Shown in pieces: positions 10,213-20,930 of a DNA stretch of 64,000 nucleotides. Numbering within the stretch: the stretch's first letter is position 1; every line of letters begins with the position of its first letter. Position numbers and translations under genes: made by a program. The stretch spans positions 121,761,413 to 121,825,412 of the forward strand of contig NC_052058.2 of the NCBI RefSeq assembly GCF_903992535.2, in the 5' to 3' direction. This DNA comes from Arvicola amphibius (lineage: Eukaryota; Chordata; Mammalia; Rodentia; Cricetidae). Below the pieces are notes generated by a model that worked only from the letters and a program-made list of their open reading frames with translations, did no database searches and was not told the DNA's origin.

Positions 10213-10468
10213 GAACCTCCACCTGACAATAGATGAAGAAAATGACAGAGCCCCACATTGGAGCACCGGACTGACCTCCCAAGGTCCTGATGAGGAGCAG
10301 AAGGAGAGAGAACATGAGAAAGAAAGTCAGGACCGTGAGGGAACCTCCAGCTGGCGACAGATGGGGAAGGTGACTGAGCCCCACATTGGAGCACTGGACT
10401 GAGCTCCCAAGGTCCTGATGAGGAGCAGAAGGAGCGAGAACATGAGGGAGAAAGTCAGGAACGTGAGG
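10213..10468 (+). repeat. Tandem duplication (2 x about 128 bp) in the L1 3' UTR
   Basis: Two similar units both start GAACCTCCA (10213 and 10341), and both contain AGCCCCACATTGGAGCAC and GTCCTGATGAGGAGCAGAAG. They differ at scattered positions, so the duplication is older than this insertion and probably a subfamily character. Confidence 0.85.
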
Positions 10469-10747
10469 GGTGCGTTCACTCATGGAGACGGTGGGACAGA
10501 ACTAAAGGGAGATCACCAACTCCAGTTGGAATGGGACTGATGGATCAGGCGACCAAACCCGTCTCTCTGAATGTGGCCAACAGCGGGGGCTGACTGAGAA
10601 GCAAAGGACAATGGCGCTGGGCTCTGATTCTTCTGCATGGACGGGCTCTGTGGGAGCCTTCTCAGCTTGGTCGATCACCTTCCTGGACCTGGGGGGAGTT
10701 GGGAGGACCTTGGACTTAGCATAGAGCGGGGAACCCTGATGGCTCCT

Positions 10748-10866
10748 TGGCCTTGAGAGGGAGGGAGGGGAGGTATGGGTGGAGGGAAGGGGAGGGAAGG
10801 GGGAGAAGGAGGGAAGGGAAGGGGGAGGAGGAGCAGAGGGAGGGGGGAGGAAGAGGGAAGGAGATG
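10748..10866 (+). repeat. G-rich polypurine tract of the L1 3' UTR
   Basis: About 115 bp consisting almost entirely of GGGA, GGAA and GAGG runs. G-rich tracts with quadruplex potential are a conserved feature of mammalian L1 3' UTRs. Confidence 0.8.
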
Positions 10867-10956
10867 GAAATTTTTAAATATAAAAAAAATAAACCATGAG
10901 AGAGAAAAAAAATAAAATCTTAATATCTTGCAGGAAAAAAAAAAAAGTAGTCCAGG

Positions 10957-11209
10957 CGGGCAGAGACTGTGCAGGGCTGTAGAGTTTAAATCCACGTGGG
11001 GAGGCAAACGATAGGGTGTGTGGGGACTTGGAGTCAATCTGAGGTGTGTAAAGGGAAAATATAAAGAATTTCAGCAAGAAAAGCCAGTGTGTGATAATTT
11101 ATATTAAATGCTGTCTCCACGCACAAGGCACAGGCTGCGGCTGAGGGAGGGCTCGTGCCAAGCCACGCTGGCGGCAGGCAACCAAGCGGGGAAAGGAGGG
11201 GTCCTAAAA
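10957..11209 (-). other. E1 leader, LTR-proximal part
   Basis: Non-coding leader between the E1 primer site and the L1 insertion. No ORF of note. Confidence 0.5.
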
Positions 11210-11226
11210 CCAAACGTTGGGCTCCA
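11210..11226 (-). promoter_or_regulatory. E1 primer binding site, lysine tRNA type
   Basis: Read on the minus strand, TGGAGCCCAACGTTTGG follows the LTR end by two bases. It matches the class II site TGGCGCCCAACGTGGGG (tRNA-Lys1,2) at most positions. Confidence 0.75.
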
Positions 11227-11228
11227 GA

Positions 11229-11498
11229 TGAAGGCGTAAATCACAAACAATCCCACACCAGTTTGGAATTATGATTAATAGAATGGTTATTTATTTAAAG
11301 GGGAAAAACTTACAGATCACTGTCCCAGACAACAGCCCTCTGCGCAATCAGGAAGGGAGCCTAATCGCCAGAAGCAGAGCCAGAAGCCAGAGAGCAAGTG
11401 GAGGGAAGTGGCTGCATTTTTAAAAAGAGAGACCACGCCCCAATGGGCTGGTATCTCAGCAGCTATTGGCTGAAGGAGCAGAAGGAGCTCCCGCAACA
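11229..11498 (-). repeat. E1 5' LTR (270 bp)
   Basis: Minus-strand LTR with TG...CA ends (TGTTGCGGGAG to ACGCCTTCA), a CTTTTTAAAA TATA-like box and an AAATAAATAA polyadenylation signal. It aligns closely with the plus-strand solo LTR at 21870-22141, which confirms both boundaries. Confidence 0.88.
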
Positions 11499-11766
11499 CT
11501 GAAATGCCATAGAGTTGTGGCGATAAAAATGGCTACAGCTGGTACCTCCGCCAGGAGGCTGGAAATAGCTAAGGAATAGGTTGGATCCAGCCATCAAAGC
11601 CATGGCTTTAATCCTCTCCATAAAGACTCATGTTGTCAGAAAAAGAGAGATAGTAAAGAGAGATTCAAAGACAAAGAAAACCTAAATGGTTTACAGTGTG
11701 TTAAAAATATATGCAGGCTAAAGGTTAAAATCCTTAAAAATAAAAAAGAAAGAGAAAGAGAGAAGT

Positions 11767-11965
11767 AAGGTGTGCTGGTACACACCTTTAATCCCAATGC
11801 CTGGAGGCAGAGACAGACAGATGTCTGTGAGTTCAAGGTGTAGCACACACCTTTAATCCCAGCACTGGGGAGGCAGAGGTGAGTGGATTTCTTTGAGTTC
11901 AAGGACAGTCTGGTCTACAGAGTTATTCCAGGACAAAGATATACAGAGAACCTGTCTCAAAAAGT
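11767..11965 (+). mobile_element. B1 SINE with an internal partial duplication
   Basis: Two B1 5' halves (CACACCTTTAATCCCA at about 11781 and 11849) stand in tandem, followed by one 3' half ending in CCTGTCTCAAAAAG. The arrangement suggests a duplicated or dimeric B1. Confidence 0.8.
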
Positions 11966-12552
11966 TAAAAGTAAAAATAAAAGAAATAGAGTTTAAAATA
12001 AAGCCACATAAAGATGAAAAATACACAGAGAATCTTGATACTGTATGCTATTATGCTTTCTTTAAATTGTTTAAATGCTGAGGAAGGAGCAACAGCTGCT
12101 AAAAGATATTTGCTTATAAATACTGCTGAATTAATCCAAGATAGGTATTTTAAAAATACCTAGACTTCAAAATTGAAGTCAAAAGGTATGTTACTTGGAG
12201 AAGAGATTTTGCTTTTGTTTCCACAGGAAATGAGAGGCTGTGGATTCATTCTGAGTTAAGAAAAATCAGGTTGGGTCAAGGAAGACCACCTGAGAAATCT
12301 CCAGTAGGAACAGATGGCCCAGATGACAGAGTTCTACATCCAGAACAGGTTCAAGATTGCTGCCTGAGATGATCAAGACTCACAGGATACTCCAGTCAGG
12401 AATTGATCATAACTCTAAATTTTCTTTAGGTCCCCAGAAGATTATCAGCGCCCCCAGCCAGCTGGAAGTAGCCTGGAATACTATGCCCACATTCCCCCCC
12501 AAAAATGGACTATGGATATTTTCCTTTGTTAAAAAAAAAAAAGAGGGGGAAG

Positions 12553-12953
12553 TGGTGCAGGATAATTGTCTGTATTCTGTCAATCATGTATTTTAATAAA
12601 ATGCTGATTGGCCAGGCAGGATGTATAGGTGGGTCAACCAGACAGGAAGTAGAGGTGGGACGATGAGAACAGGGGAATGCTGGAAAGGAGGAAGCCCATT
12701 CCTCCCATTCCAGCCCAGACCATGGAGAAGCAAGATGTAACCTGCCCAGCTGAAAGGTACCGAGTCACGTGGCTAACATAGATAAGAATAATGGGTTAAT
12801 ATAAGCTACAAGAGTTAACAAGAAGACTGAGCTAATGGGCCAATCAGCTTTATAACTTATAGAGATCTCTGTGTGATTTTCTTTGGGGTTTGCCAGCTGT
12901 GGGGTACTGGGCAGGACAGAAACCCCAACAAGCAAGCTGGCCTTCATGTTACA
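12553..12953 (+). repeat. E2 3' LTR (401 bp)
   Basis: Begins TGGTGCAGGATAATTGTCTG after the polypurine tract and ends ...TTCATGTTACA. The end was placed by alignment with the TSD-delimited solo LTR at 52915-53306. Confidence 0.8.
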
Positions 12954-13276
12954 GTGAGACCAGGGCACAGCAGAGAAAGAGAAAGATATAGCCCAAAATA
13001 GCATGGTTATAAGGAGAATGAGTAAGGGCAGAGTGGCCTGTGAGCTGAAGGAAGTTTTGAGATGGAAGGAGGTGAGAAGGCCTAGGATGCTAGCATGAAC
13101 TTTGAAATAAATATGTAACAGGTACTTAAGATACTGAGGAAGTCTGGAGGGCCACATGAGCTCTGATACACTGATAGGGCCCTAGAGAAAGCTCTGTGTC
13201 CCTTCTGTCAGAGGTAAGGGGAATGGCTCCTTTTGTTAACAGGGAAGTGGCTTCACATGTTCCCGAGGAGTACTGG
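12954..13276. other. Unassigned 323 bp between E2 and E3
   Basis: Sequence with no repeat family I recognise and no convincing ORF; a minus-strand ORF spanning 12765-13157 also crosses the LTR and is not credible. Confidence 0.4.
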
Positions 13277-13638
13277 TGTAGTAGGAACCCTCTTGTTGGT
13301 TCCTGGCCACCCAGACTCAAAATAACCACATAGAAACTGTATTAATTAAATCACTGCTTGGCTCATTAGGTCAAGATGCTTATTGGCTAGCTCTTACATC
13401 TTAATTTAACCCATTTCTATTAATCTGTATATTGCCACATGGCTGTGGTTTACCAGCAAGGTTATGGCTTGTCTGTTCCTGGCAGCTACATGGCGTCTCC
13501 TGACTTCACCTTCTTTCTGCCAGCATTCAATTTAGTTTTCCCTGCCTAGCTCTTTTCTGCTCTGCTATAGGCTCAAAGTTGTTTCTTTATTCATCAACCA
13601 ATAAAAGCAACACATATACAGAAGGACTTCCCACATCA
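13277..13638 (-). repeat. E3 3' LTR
   Basis: Minus-strand LTR, ends defined by alignment with the other mys-like LTRs; AATAAAA signal visible in reverse near 13600. Confidence 0.8.
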
Positions 13639-14302
13639 TCTCCGTTTTTCTGTCTAAATAAAAAGGAGGGTTTTAACTTTAACATAGTAAAATTATGTAT
13701 AAAAAGATAGGTATCAAGCAAGAATTACAGTTACAACATTTATATCTACTTTATATTTTATCATAACTAAGGAAAACTATAAGTATCTGTTATCAACTCC
13801 ATCAAAGACTCCAGAAGGATATAATATTACCTAAGTAAACAAAAAGTACATTGTAAGCAACTTTCAAAACTCTAGAATTGACAGAGACATCTCGCTGCCT
13901 GGACAGTCACCCAAAGTTCTTCTGTACCCATCTTCAGCCTACAGGCCCATAGTACCCAGCAGACTTTCCCATGAAGCAGAAAATTTCAAAGACAGTTCTA
14001 CTTATGTTGGCAGTTTATCAGTCACTTTCTTCTGTGTCCTGCAGAATGTCTGGAGGACTCTTTCATGAAAGAGGAACCCCAAAGGACTGTCTCACCTTTA
14101 GACAAGTTCGGCAGCCATTTTTCTGTGGGTTCTGCACATCCAGTTCAGACAGCATAACATCAAGCAGTTCAGGCAAGAGCAGTTTCTTGACCAAATGGCT
14201 AACAGACTCCATAAGGAGCCTCTTCGATGCCCATCTTTCTCTTGAAGTAATTGGTGCTGCCAGGAGCAGATGTGTCTCATTGTCATAAAAAGTCCTAAGT
14301 TC

Positions 14303-14415
14303 CGGATCTCTGTGAGTTCGAGGCCAGCCTGGTCTACAAGAGCTAGTTCCAGGACAGGCTCTAAAAAAGCTGCAGAGAAACCCTGTCTCAAAAAAAAAAA
14401 AGAAAAAGAAAAAAC
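14303..14415 (+). mobile_element. 5'-truncated B1 SINE
   Basis: The 3' part of a B1 (GGATCTCTGTGAGTTCGAGG to the A-tail) is flanked by the 12 bp duplication AGTCCTAAGTTC at 14291-14302 and 14416-14427. Confidence 0.93.
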
Positions 14416-14495
14416 AGTCCTAAGTTCTTAAAACATTTTAAATGCCATATTCTGAAGGTTTCTGAAAGATTTCAAGAATACTTATATAACTGAAA

Positions 14496-14497
<2 letters not shown>

Positions 14498-14554
<57 letters not shown>

Positions 14555-14556
14555 AA
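14498..14556 (+). repeat. (CT)n(TA)n microsatellite
   Basis: A CT run directly followed by a TA run inside E3. Confidence 0.9.
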
Positions 14557-16027
14557 AACCTAACTAACATAACTACAAGATTAACTATTATAGATGATTA
14601 TCTATTAACCTATATTTATTAATTATACGTTACATTTTTAAAAGAACTACACAAACAGAATACTTTAATCAAGAAAAAAATATATATATAACAAAATTGA
14701 TCCCTTAAGTTTGTATCAATTAACCAAGATCCATACCAAAGAAAATCTCTATAGCATATCCCCCTTTAAATGTAAACAAACATTTTATAAACAATCATTT
14801 AGGGAATTTGGGTATAGTTCTCTCCAAACTGCTTTCTGCCTTTTGTTGGATGAAGTATTTTCTTTTTGGTCATCTTGGTCCATCAAACCACATTAGTCTG
14901 AAAGAGATATATAGGTTCTCATCTTCTGTGGAAACAAAAGAACCTTTTTTTCAAAGCAACATATTCTTAGACTCAAATTTTGAAGTCAAGAAACCTTTAA
15001 AACATATATGTTGGTTTAGCTTAGCAGTCCCCAGAATCAAATGTGTCTCTGCGGTCAAAAGTCAAAGAAAACACAATAATATACATAATCCAGACTCTCT
15101 TTGTATATTCCATCTTTATATGGCTTATTTTTCTTTATTCCTATTACATTTTCTACGAGTTTTCTCTGTTTCTTTAAAAACTTTGTTTTATTTTTTAAAA
15201 ACCATTTACTTTTTTTACAACTCTCTATACTCTTTGTCTTCTCTCTCCCAAGCCTATGTACATTTATCCAACACATTTAGAGGTTTTTTTTTTATCTGAT
15301 CTGTCTTTATTGTACATCTGTAATTATTTTCTTACCAGAAGTGTCTTTGTCTTTTTTTTTCTTTTTAAGTGGGGTTGGCCAGAACCAACAAGGCCCTGAT
15401 TATTGGCTCTGCCCAGTCCAACGTGGAGGAAGCCATGAGACTGCCTCTGAGACTGCCCAGTGGGAGCTATCCTCACCACCTCAATTCTGGGAAGCACCAT
15501 GGAGCATATAAACACATTTTATCTGAGTAAAAGCTAAATCTTCCATGCAGTGCACTGCATAGCCTGGAAACATCTCTGTGTATGGTGGCAGGAATCTGCC
15601 ATGCTTTCCTGATTGTGCATGCCTAATAGATCTAATTCCACTGCCTGCCCAGGTGGGGAGCACTGAGCCATGGGCATGGTCTCAGCTACTTTCCTCCTAA
15701 TCCCAAGCAGGCACACAAGCACCTGGGCCCACAAACCCCATTCAAGTGCTGCATAGCCACACCTCACAAAAGAGTCAGAGACATTTCTGCTGGTGAACCG
15801 GGCTGCTGTCGTTTTGAAGTTGCATGGTTTTTGTTGTGGTTGTTGTTTTTCTGATATCGCTGAATCAGGAAGATCTCTCTTAAAGAGCCACAGCGTGCTG
15901 CCATCAAGCAGAGCCCATCTGAAAAACAAATGCAGCTAAACATTGTTTTTTAGTGTCTAGAATTCCTTTCCAAGCCCTCTCAGGTTTTATATGGATTTAG
16001 CTGGTCCCACATTGTGTGCCAATTTGT

Positions 16028-16394
16028 TGTAGGAATGTGCTTGTTTGTTCCCGGCTGCCCAGGCTTGAAATAACCACATAGAAACTGTATTAATTAAATC
16101 AATGCTTGGCCTATTAGCTCTAGCTTCTTATTGGGTAGCTCTTACATCTTAATTTAACCCATTTCTATTAATCTGTGTATCACCATGTGGCTGTGGCTTA
16201 CTGCCAAAGTCCTGTCTCATCTGTCCCTGACAGCTACATGGCATCTCCTGACTCCACCTTCTTTCTCCCAGCATTCAGCTTAGTTTTCCCTGCCTAGCTC
16301 TGTTCTGCCCTGCTATAGGCTCAAAGCGGTTTTTTATTCATTAACCAATAAAACCAATAAAAGCAACACATACACAGAAGGACTTCCCACATCA
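16028..16394 (-). repeat. E3 5' LTR
   Basis: Minus-strand copy of the 13277-13638 LTR, with the primer-site remnant immediately to its left. Confidence 0.8.
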
Positions 16395-16706
16395 CGCAGG
16401 CTTTATTCTAAAAATAAATCCTCACCAGAAATCTCCCCATATTCCAGGCTGAGCCCATTGCTTGATATTTGGACTGCAGTTTGGAGTTTGGAGGAATTGG
16501 AGTTTCCTTTGGAACTGGCATAGTTAAGGCAAGGGAATTACCATGACTCTGAGGCCAGCTATCTGGGCTAAACAAGTTCCAGGCCAGAATGGACAGCAGA
16601 GTAAGAAACTGTCTTTAAAATGAAGAAGTGAGAAGAAAGAAGCCTGGTTTTCTCTCTGCACAACTCTGGCTGTGCTGTTAAGTGTGTGTGTGTGGGGGGG
16701 GGGGGT
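16395..16706. other. Unassigned 312 bp ending in a GT/G run
   Basis: No gene or repeat family recognised. The last 25 bp are a (GT)n plus poly(G) simple repeat. Confidence 0.4.
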
Positions 16707-17107
16707 GTCTTAGTTGGTGTTTCTGTTGCTGAGATGAAAACCATGACCAAAAACCAAGTTGGGGTGGAAAGGGCCTTTTTGCCTTACACTTCAGCATTGC
16801 TGTTCATCACTGAAGGAAGTCAGGACAGGAACTCAAACAAGGCAGAATCCAGGAAGCAGGAGCTAGTGCAGAGGCCATGGAGGGGTGCTGCTTACATGCC
16901 TGCTTCCCCTGGCTTGTTCATTCCACCTTTTTATAGAACCCAGGACCACCAGCCCCAGAATGGTACCACCCATAATGGGCTGGGCCCTCCCCCACTGATC
17001 ACTAAATAAGAAAATACCTTACAGCTGGATCTCATTGAAACATTTCCTCAACTGAAGCTCCTTTCTTTGATTACTCTAGCTTGTGTTAAATTGACAAAAA
17101 CCCCAGT
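16707..17107 (+). repeat. Dispersed repeat DR1, copy 1
   Basis: Starts TGTCTTAGTTGGTGTTTCTG and continues with a phrase common in rodent genomes (CAGCATTGCTGTTCATCACTG). A second copy starts near 19462 and a partial third lies at 51480-51655. I recognise it as a rodent dispersed repeat but cannot name the family with confidence. Confidence 0.6.
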
Positions 17108-18325
17108 ACAACTGAGTCCTTCTCCACTTGACACACAAACACATCACTAGTAAGCCACACATATGACCTTAAATGACTTTAAAAGTCCCATAGTCTTTAT
17201 AAATTCAAACACATTAAAATTTCAGTCCCTTTAAAATAATCTCTTTAAGTCAGGCAATGGTGGTCCATGCCTTTAGTCCCATCACTTGGGAGGCAGAGTG
17301 ATGAACCACTTGTCTACAGAGTGAGTTCCAGGAAAGGCCCCAAAGCTACATAGAAATCCTGTCCCCCCAAAAAAGTAAAAATAATCTCTTTAAAAATCCA
17401 AAGTCTTTTAAATTTCAAAATCCAAATCTCTCAACTGTGGGCTCTAGTAAAATACAATCTTTTTACTTCAAGAGGGAAGAATCATGGCACAGTCAAAAAT
17501 TCAAAGAAAAACAAAATTCTAACCATCCAATGTCTGGGATCTACTCACAATCTTTTGGACTCCTCCAAAGGGCTTGGGTCACTTCTCTGGCTCTGCCCTC
17601 TACAGCACATACGCAGCATGTTTTCTAGATTCTGGCCAGTTCCATTCCTCTGTCGCTCCTGTTCTTGGTGGTCTTTCTGTGGTACTGATATCTCCAAGAC
17701 TTGGGGTCCCATGCTCTAACTAGGCTGCACTTTCCCCAGTAGCCTGTCATGGGCTGTCTTCATGGTGACAAGGCTCAACTTCCTTGCATGATCCATTCAG
17801 TCCTGAGTCTTTGACTGCCACCGAAGCTTCCCCTTCACAAACAACCTCTCCTGGCCTCTCACAGTGCTAAGTCTCAGCAGTTCTCCATGATCCCTTCATG
17901 TCTTCAAAACCAGTCCTACCTGGGCGACATCTACATATGACCAAGTCCTGATGCCAGCAGGAGATACAACGATGGCCACCTCTGGAACACAGCTTCTCTG
18001 TGCTCTCAGGAAACACTTCCCAGAAGATTTCACCTCAGTAAAGCTGGTCTCTTAATCACAGATCATTTCTTAGCTTCAGCAGACCGGCACCAATAGTCTC
18101 AGTAATGTCAAGTAATTCTGGGATCTTGTTAATCACAGCTGATTCTTCAGCCCCAGCTAACCAGAACTACAGGACCTTAATTCAGGGCACCAAATGGCCT
18201 CACTGGAGTCTTTCCACTTCCCTCTGAAAGTTCACCAGCCGGGCTCCAGGCTCTGCACTGCACTCTACCTTCTCATCTTCCGAATCTACAGAATATCCTG
18301 CTGATGGCTTTCCTGGTCCAAACCT
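17108..18325 (+). other. Body of an old dispersed repeat, no genes
   Basis: CT-rich, cysteine-poor sequence without a usable ORF, interrupted by the B1 at 17243-17375. Together with the DR1 copies at 16707 and 19462 it may form one older multi-kilobase element with repeated ends; that is inference. Confidence 0.4.
17243..17375 (+). mobile_element. B1 SINE, diverged
   Basis: AGTCAGGCAATGGTGGTCCATGCC start, GGGAGGCAGAG core and an A-rich end after CCTGTCCCC. Confidence 0.8.
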
Positions 18326-19365
18326 CCAAACAGTAGGTAAAAGGGGCAACTTGGGAAGAAAACCAACCAATCACTGAACACCATGACTCTGAAGCCAGTG
18401 AAAGAACACACCCTGTACTTGAGACCTTGGCCAGGGAGAGAAATGTCTTTACCCCTGAACCCAGAAATAAAGGCACGTGCCTTAGCTCTGAAACTCATGT
18501 CAGAGTAACACACTTTGTCCCTAGAATCAGAGCCAGTGAAGGACATATGCCCTGGTCCTAAGATTAGAGTAAAAAAGCTAAAAAAGGACCAGTCAAAGAA
18601 ACACAGTTTGGCCATGAAGTCAGAGCCATCTCTGACCCTGACCAGCTAAACTGACCAATCTCTGAGCAGGAAAAAACTAACCAGTCCCCCTTCTCCCTGG
18701 GAAAACCGCCCCTAAGAAGCCTTACATAAGCCTCTCCATCCCTTTAATTAAGAGCTGCTGTTAATCCCTCCCTGGCAGAGGCAGCCACTCTCCTGGTTGT
18801 ATTCTTTCTTCCCAAATAAATCTCTTTCTCAAAGGAGTCTTGGATGACAACCATTCACTTGCTCCAGCACAGAACAGAAGAACCTGGCTGGGATATCCCT
18901 TAGGGGACTGAGCTGAAAAACTTGCTGAGATGCTCCCTAGAGTCCCCAGCGAGGTGGAGTAGAACAGAAGAACCTTGCTAGAAGGCCAGCTTGGGGAAAA
19001 GCAACAACTTTTTGCCTGAGCCAGAGGAGATTGCTACATTTCTGCAGAGGGCTTCCCCTAGCAGAGAGTTAGCAGAAGCATCTTGGGCTGAAGAAGCAGA
19101 CAGTTCTGCTAGGATGCTCCTACAAGGGAACAGAGTAGAACTCAGCTGTAGCAGCTTTCCAGGAGAAGAGCAAGATCCCTATATCCTGCGAGGAGACCAC
19201 CCCCACAGCAACCCAGCATCAAGTAGCCTGGCTTCCCTATAGTCAGGACACCTTTCCTCCAGGGCTGAGCTGTCCTATTGTGGCTCTACCCCCACAACTG
19301 TTCTATTGTGGCCCTAAGTACACCCTGGCTTCCTGAGAAGTAAGGATATCCCAACACCACTACTG
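18326..19365 (+). repeat. Possible solo LTR or LTR fragment of an unnamed family
   Basis: Imperfectly repeated blocks (AGCCAGTGAAAGAACACACC near 18396, AGCCAGTGAAGGACATATGC near 18532, ACCAGTCAAAGAAACACAG near 18590) resemble LTR enhancer repeats. They are followed by a TATA-poor core, AATAAATCTC near 18816 and a repeated GAACAGAAGAACCT phrase near 18880 and 18962. Boundaries are uncertain. Confidence 0.4.
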
Positions 19366-19439
19366 TACCACATTCCCCTACACAAAGCCCTTCCACAATC
19401 CTTACCAAACATGGTCAGGTCTATCAGTCATAGCAATAC

Positions 19440-19640
19440 CCCACTACACTGGTACCAATTTGTCTTAGGATTTTTTTTCCATTGTTGTCCCAAAACACCA
19501 TGATCAAAAGTCAACTTGGGGAGGAAAAAAATTTATTAGGCTTAGACTTCAGCATTGCTGTTCATCACTGAAGGAAGTCAGGACAGGATCTGAGAAGGCA
19601 GGAGCTGATGCAGAGATCATGAGAGAAGCTACTTACTGGC
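19440..19640 (+). repeat. Dispersed repeat DR1, copy 2 (partial)
   Basis: Shares CAGCATTGCTGTTCATCACTG and flanking phrases with the copy at 16707. Confidence 0.6.
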
Positions 19641-19659
19641 TCCTGTCGTGGGTATGTGG

Positions 19660-20105
19660 GTTCATGCAGGTCTGTGAAATGAAGACTCAGAGACACCTTG
19701 AGAATTAATTTAGCCTTAGCAGCTGTTATGCCCAGATCCATGAAGTCCCCCCCCCCACAAAACTAACAAGGAGACTCAGTCCCATATGTAAAAGCAAAGA
19801 GCCTTTATTTTATACAAGTTTGCAAACTCGGTCTCTCTGTATATCCAACGTACCACAGGGGTCCCCAGCCTCAGTGGACTTAAGCAGTTCCCCTTAGCCT
19901 TTTGGCATTTTTATTTTTCCCTTTATTTACACTTTAGCCAGTAGATTTCTGTATCTGAAAACAACCTTAATGATGCTTCCAAAAATACAATGCCAAGTAC
20001 AAACGCCTGATTCATGAGGTACCACGGTTTTCCAGGTTTCCCCTAACCAAGTTTTGCATAGGCTTTGTATCCAAGGGAAACTCTCAGTCAAGATTCACAT
20101 CCCGG
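19660..20105. repeat. Dispersed repeat DR2, copy 1, holding a truncated LTR
   Basis: Aligns with 51080-51408 (shared GACTCAGAGACACCTTGAGAA and AAACTCTCAGTCAAGATTCACA). Between the aligned parts, about 19729-19856 is an inserted minus-strand LTR fragment of the P1/P2 type, beginning TGTTATGCCCAGATCC, that is absent from the other copy. Confidence 0.65.
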
Positions 20106-20370
20106 CCCAGCAGGGGTTATGGCTAGTGGAGGTTGCTTGCTAATCCTCTGTCCTTAGGCTGGCAAGAAATTATGCCACAGATCCTCCTTTCCTTTATACA
20201 AAATCAAATTATTTCAAAGGTTATGCAGCCTCACAGATATACAGTTTTTTTTCTATCTGTCTTACAATTTTATGTAAGTAAGCCAAAACACATTTTAAAA
20301 CCAGTAAGGCTATTGTTGATGGGAAATGAGTATCTTACCTGCTATGGTAAGAATTCTACTAAAGCAACTC
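20106..20370. other. Unassigned 265 bp
   Basis: No recognised repeat or credible gene. Confidence 0.35.
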
Positions 20371-20736
20371 TGGTGTAGGAGGTCCTTCTGTCTATGTGTT
20401 GCTTTGATTGGTTAATGATTAAAGAAACTGGCTTGGCCTGTTGATAGGGCAGAACTTAGGTAGGCGGGGAGGACTGGACTGAATGCTGGGAGAAGGGAGG
20501 CAGAGTCAGAGGGACACCATGGAGTCACTGCCAGAGTCAGACATGCCAAATCTTTGCCAGTAAGCCAATGCCATGTGGCAATACACAGATTAATGGAGAT
20601 GGGTTAAATTAAGATGTAAGAATTAGCCAATAAGAAGTTAGAGTTAATGAGACAAACTGATTTAATTAGTACAGATTCTGTGTGATTATTTTGTGGCTGG
20701 GCAGCTGGGGCCAACTAGTGGCTCCCTCCTCCAACA
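20371..20736 (+). repeat. E4 5' LTR (366 bp)
   Basis: TGGTGTAGGAGG to CCTCCAACA, followed directly by the primer-site remnant. Confidence 0.85.
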
Positions 20737-20888
20737 GATTGGCACCAATGTGGTGAACTAAATCCATGTAAAACCTAAAAGGGCTTTAAAAGGAATTCTA
20801 GACACAAAAATCAAAGTTTAGTGGCAAATTTTTTTCAGCTGGCAGTTTGCCACAGCTCCGTTAAAAGAGTTTTCCTGATTCAGCCATA

Positions 20889-20930
20889 GCAATAAATAAA
20901 TAAATAAATAAATAATAAATAAAATAAAAA
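20889..20930 (+). repeat. (AATA)n microsatellite
   Basis: AATA/AATAAA repeats in the E4 leader. Confidence 0.85.

Larger units (their letters stand above)
3539..10945 (+). mobile_element. L1: Full-length L1 retrotransposon, both ORFs open
   Basis: The element has a GC-rich repeated 5' UTR, ORF1 (363 codons), ORF2 (1274 codons), a long 3' UTR with a purine/G-rich tract and a poly(A) end. It is flanked by an 11 bp target duplication AGTAGTCCAGG at 3528-3538 and 10946-10956, which proves a single insertion event into the E1 leader. The length of about 7.4 kb and uninterrupted ORFs point to a young, possibly retrotransposition-competent copy. Competence itself is inference; a rare substitution lies in the RT catalytic motif (see ORF2). 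Confidence 0.95.
9781..10945 (+). other. L1 3' UTR and poly(A) end
   Basis: Non-coding downstream of the ORF2 stop. It contains a tandem duplication (10213-about 10468), a purine/G-rich tract (10748-10866), AATAAA-type signals near 10890 and 10911, and a final A-run before the target duplication. Confidence 0.85.
1..11498 (-). mobile_element. E1: betaretrovirus-like provirus, minus strand, split by L1 and B2
   Basis: Read on the minus strand, the order is 5' LTR (11229-11498), primer site (11210-11226), leader, gag (3205 down to about 1560), protease and reverse transcriptase, running off the window at position 1. The L1 at 3539-10945 sits in the leader and a B2 sits in the protease. Capsid homology, the GRDLL-type protease C-terminus and a lysine-type primer site place it in class II. 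Several stops and frameshifts make it defective. The 3' LTR lies outside the window, so the target duplication cannot be checked; the 6 bp outside the 5' LTR are CTGAAA. Confidence 0.85.
11499..12953 (+). mobile_element. E2: 3' part of a mys-like LTR element, plus strand
   Basis: The interior (11499-12552) aligns with E4 and, reversed, with E3, E6 and E9. It ends in a polypurine tract (GAGGGGGAAG) followed by the 3' LTR. Its 5' part was displaced by E1, which inserted at 11499. A short ORF from ATG 12014 (49 codons, stop 12161) begins with the same hydrophobic leader seen in E3, E4, E6 and E9. No gag-pol is visible. Confidence 0.75.
13277..16394 (-). mobile_element. E3: mys-like non-autonomous LTR element, minus strand
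   Basis: Two LTRs in minus orientation (13277-13638 and 16028-16394) flank an interior with a polypurine tract next to the left (3') LTR and a class II primer-site remnant (TTGGCACACAATGTGGG) next to the right (5') LTR. No gag, protease or pol is recognisable. An ATG at 15123 (minus) opens the shared hydrophobic leader but frameshifts after about 31 codons. The recurring 3' module lies at about 14240-14485, interrupted by a B1. Flanking hexamers TACTGG and CGCAGG do not match, so no clean target duplication remains. Confidence 0.8.

Noticed and set aside
13971..14288. Ser-rich ORFs around E3 13971-14391
   Set aside because: They run antisense to the element or cross the inserted B1.
13271..16400. 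Target duplication for E3
   Set aside because: Flanking hexamers TACTGG and CGCAGG do not match; the same lack of match applies to E4 and P1.
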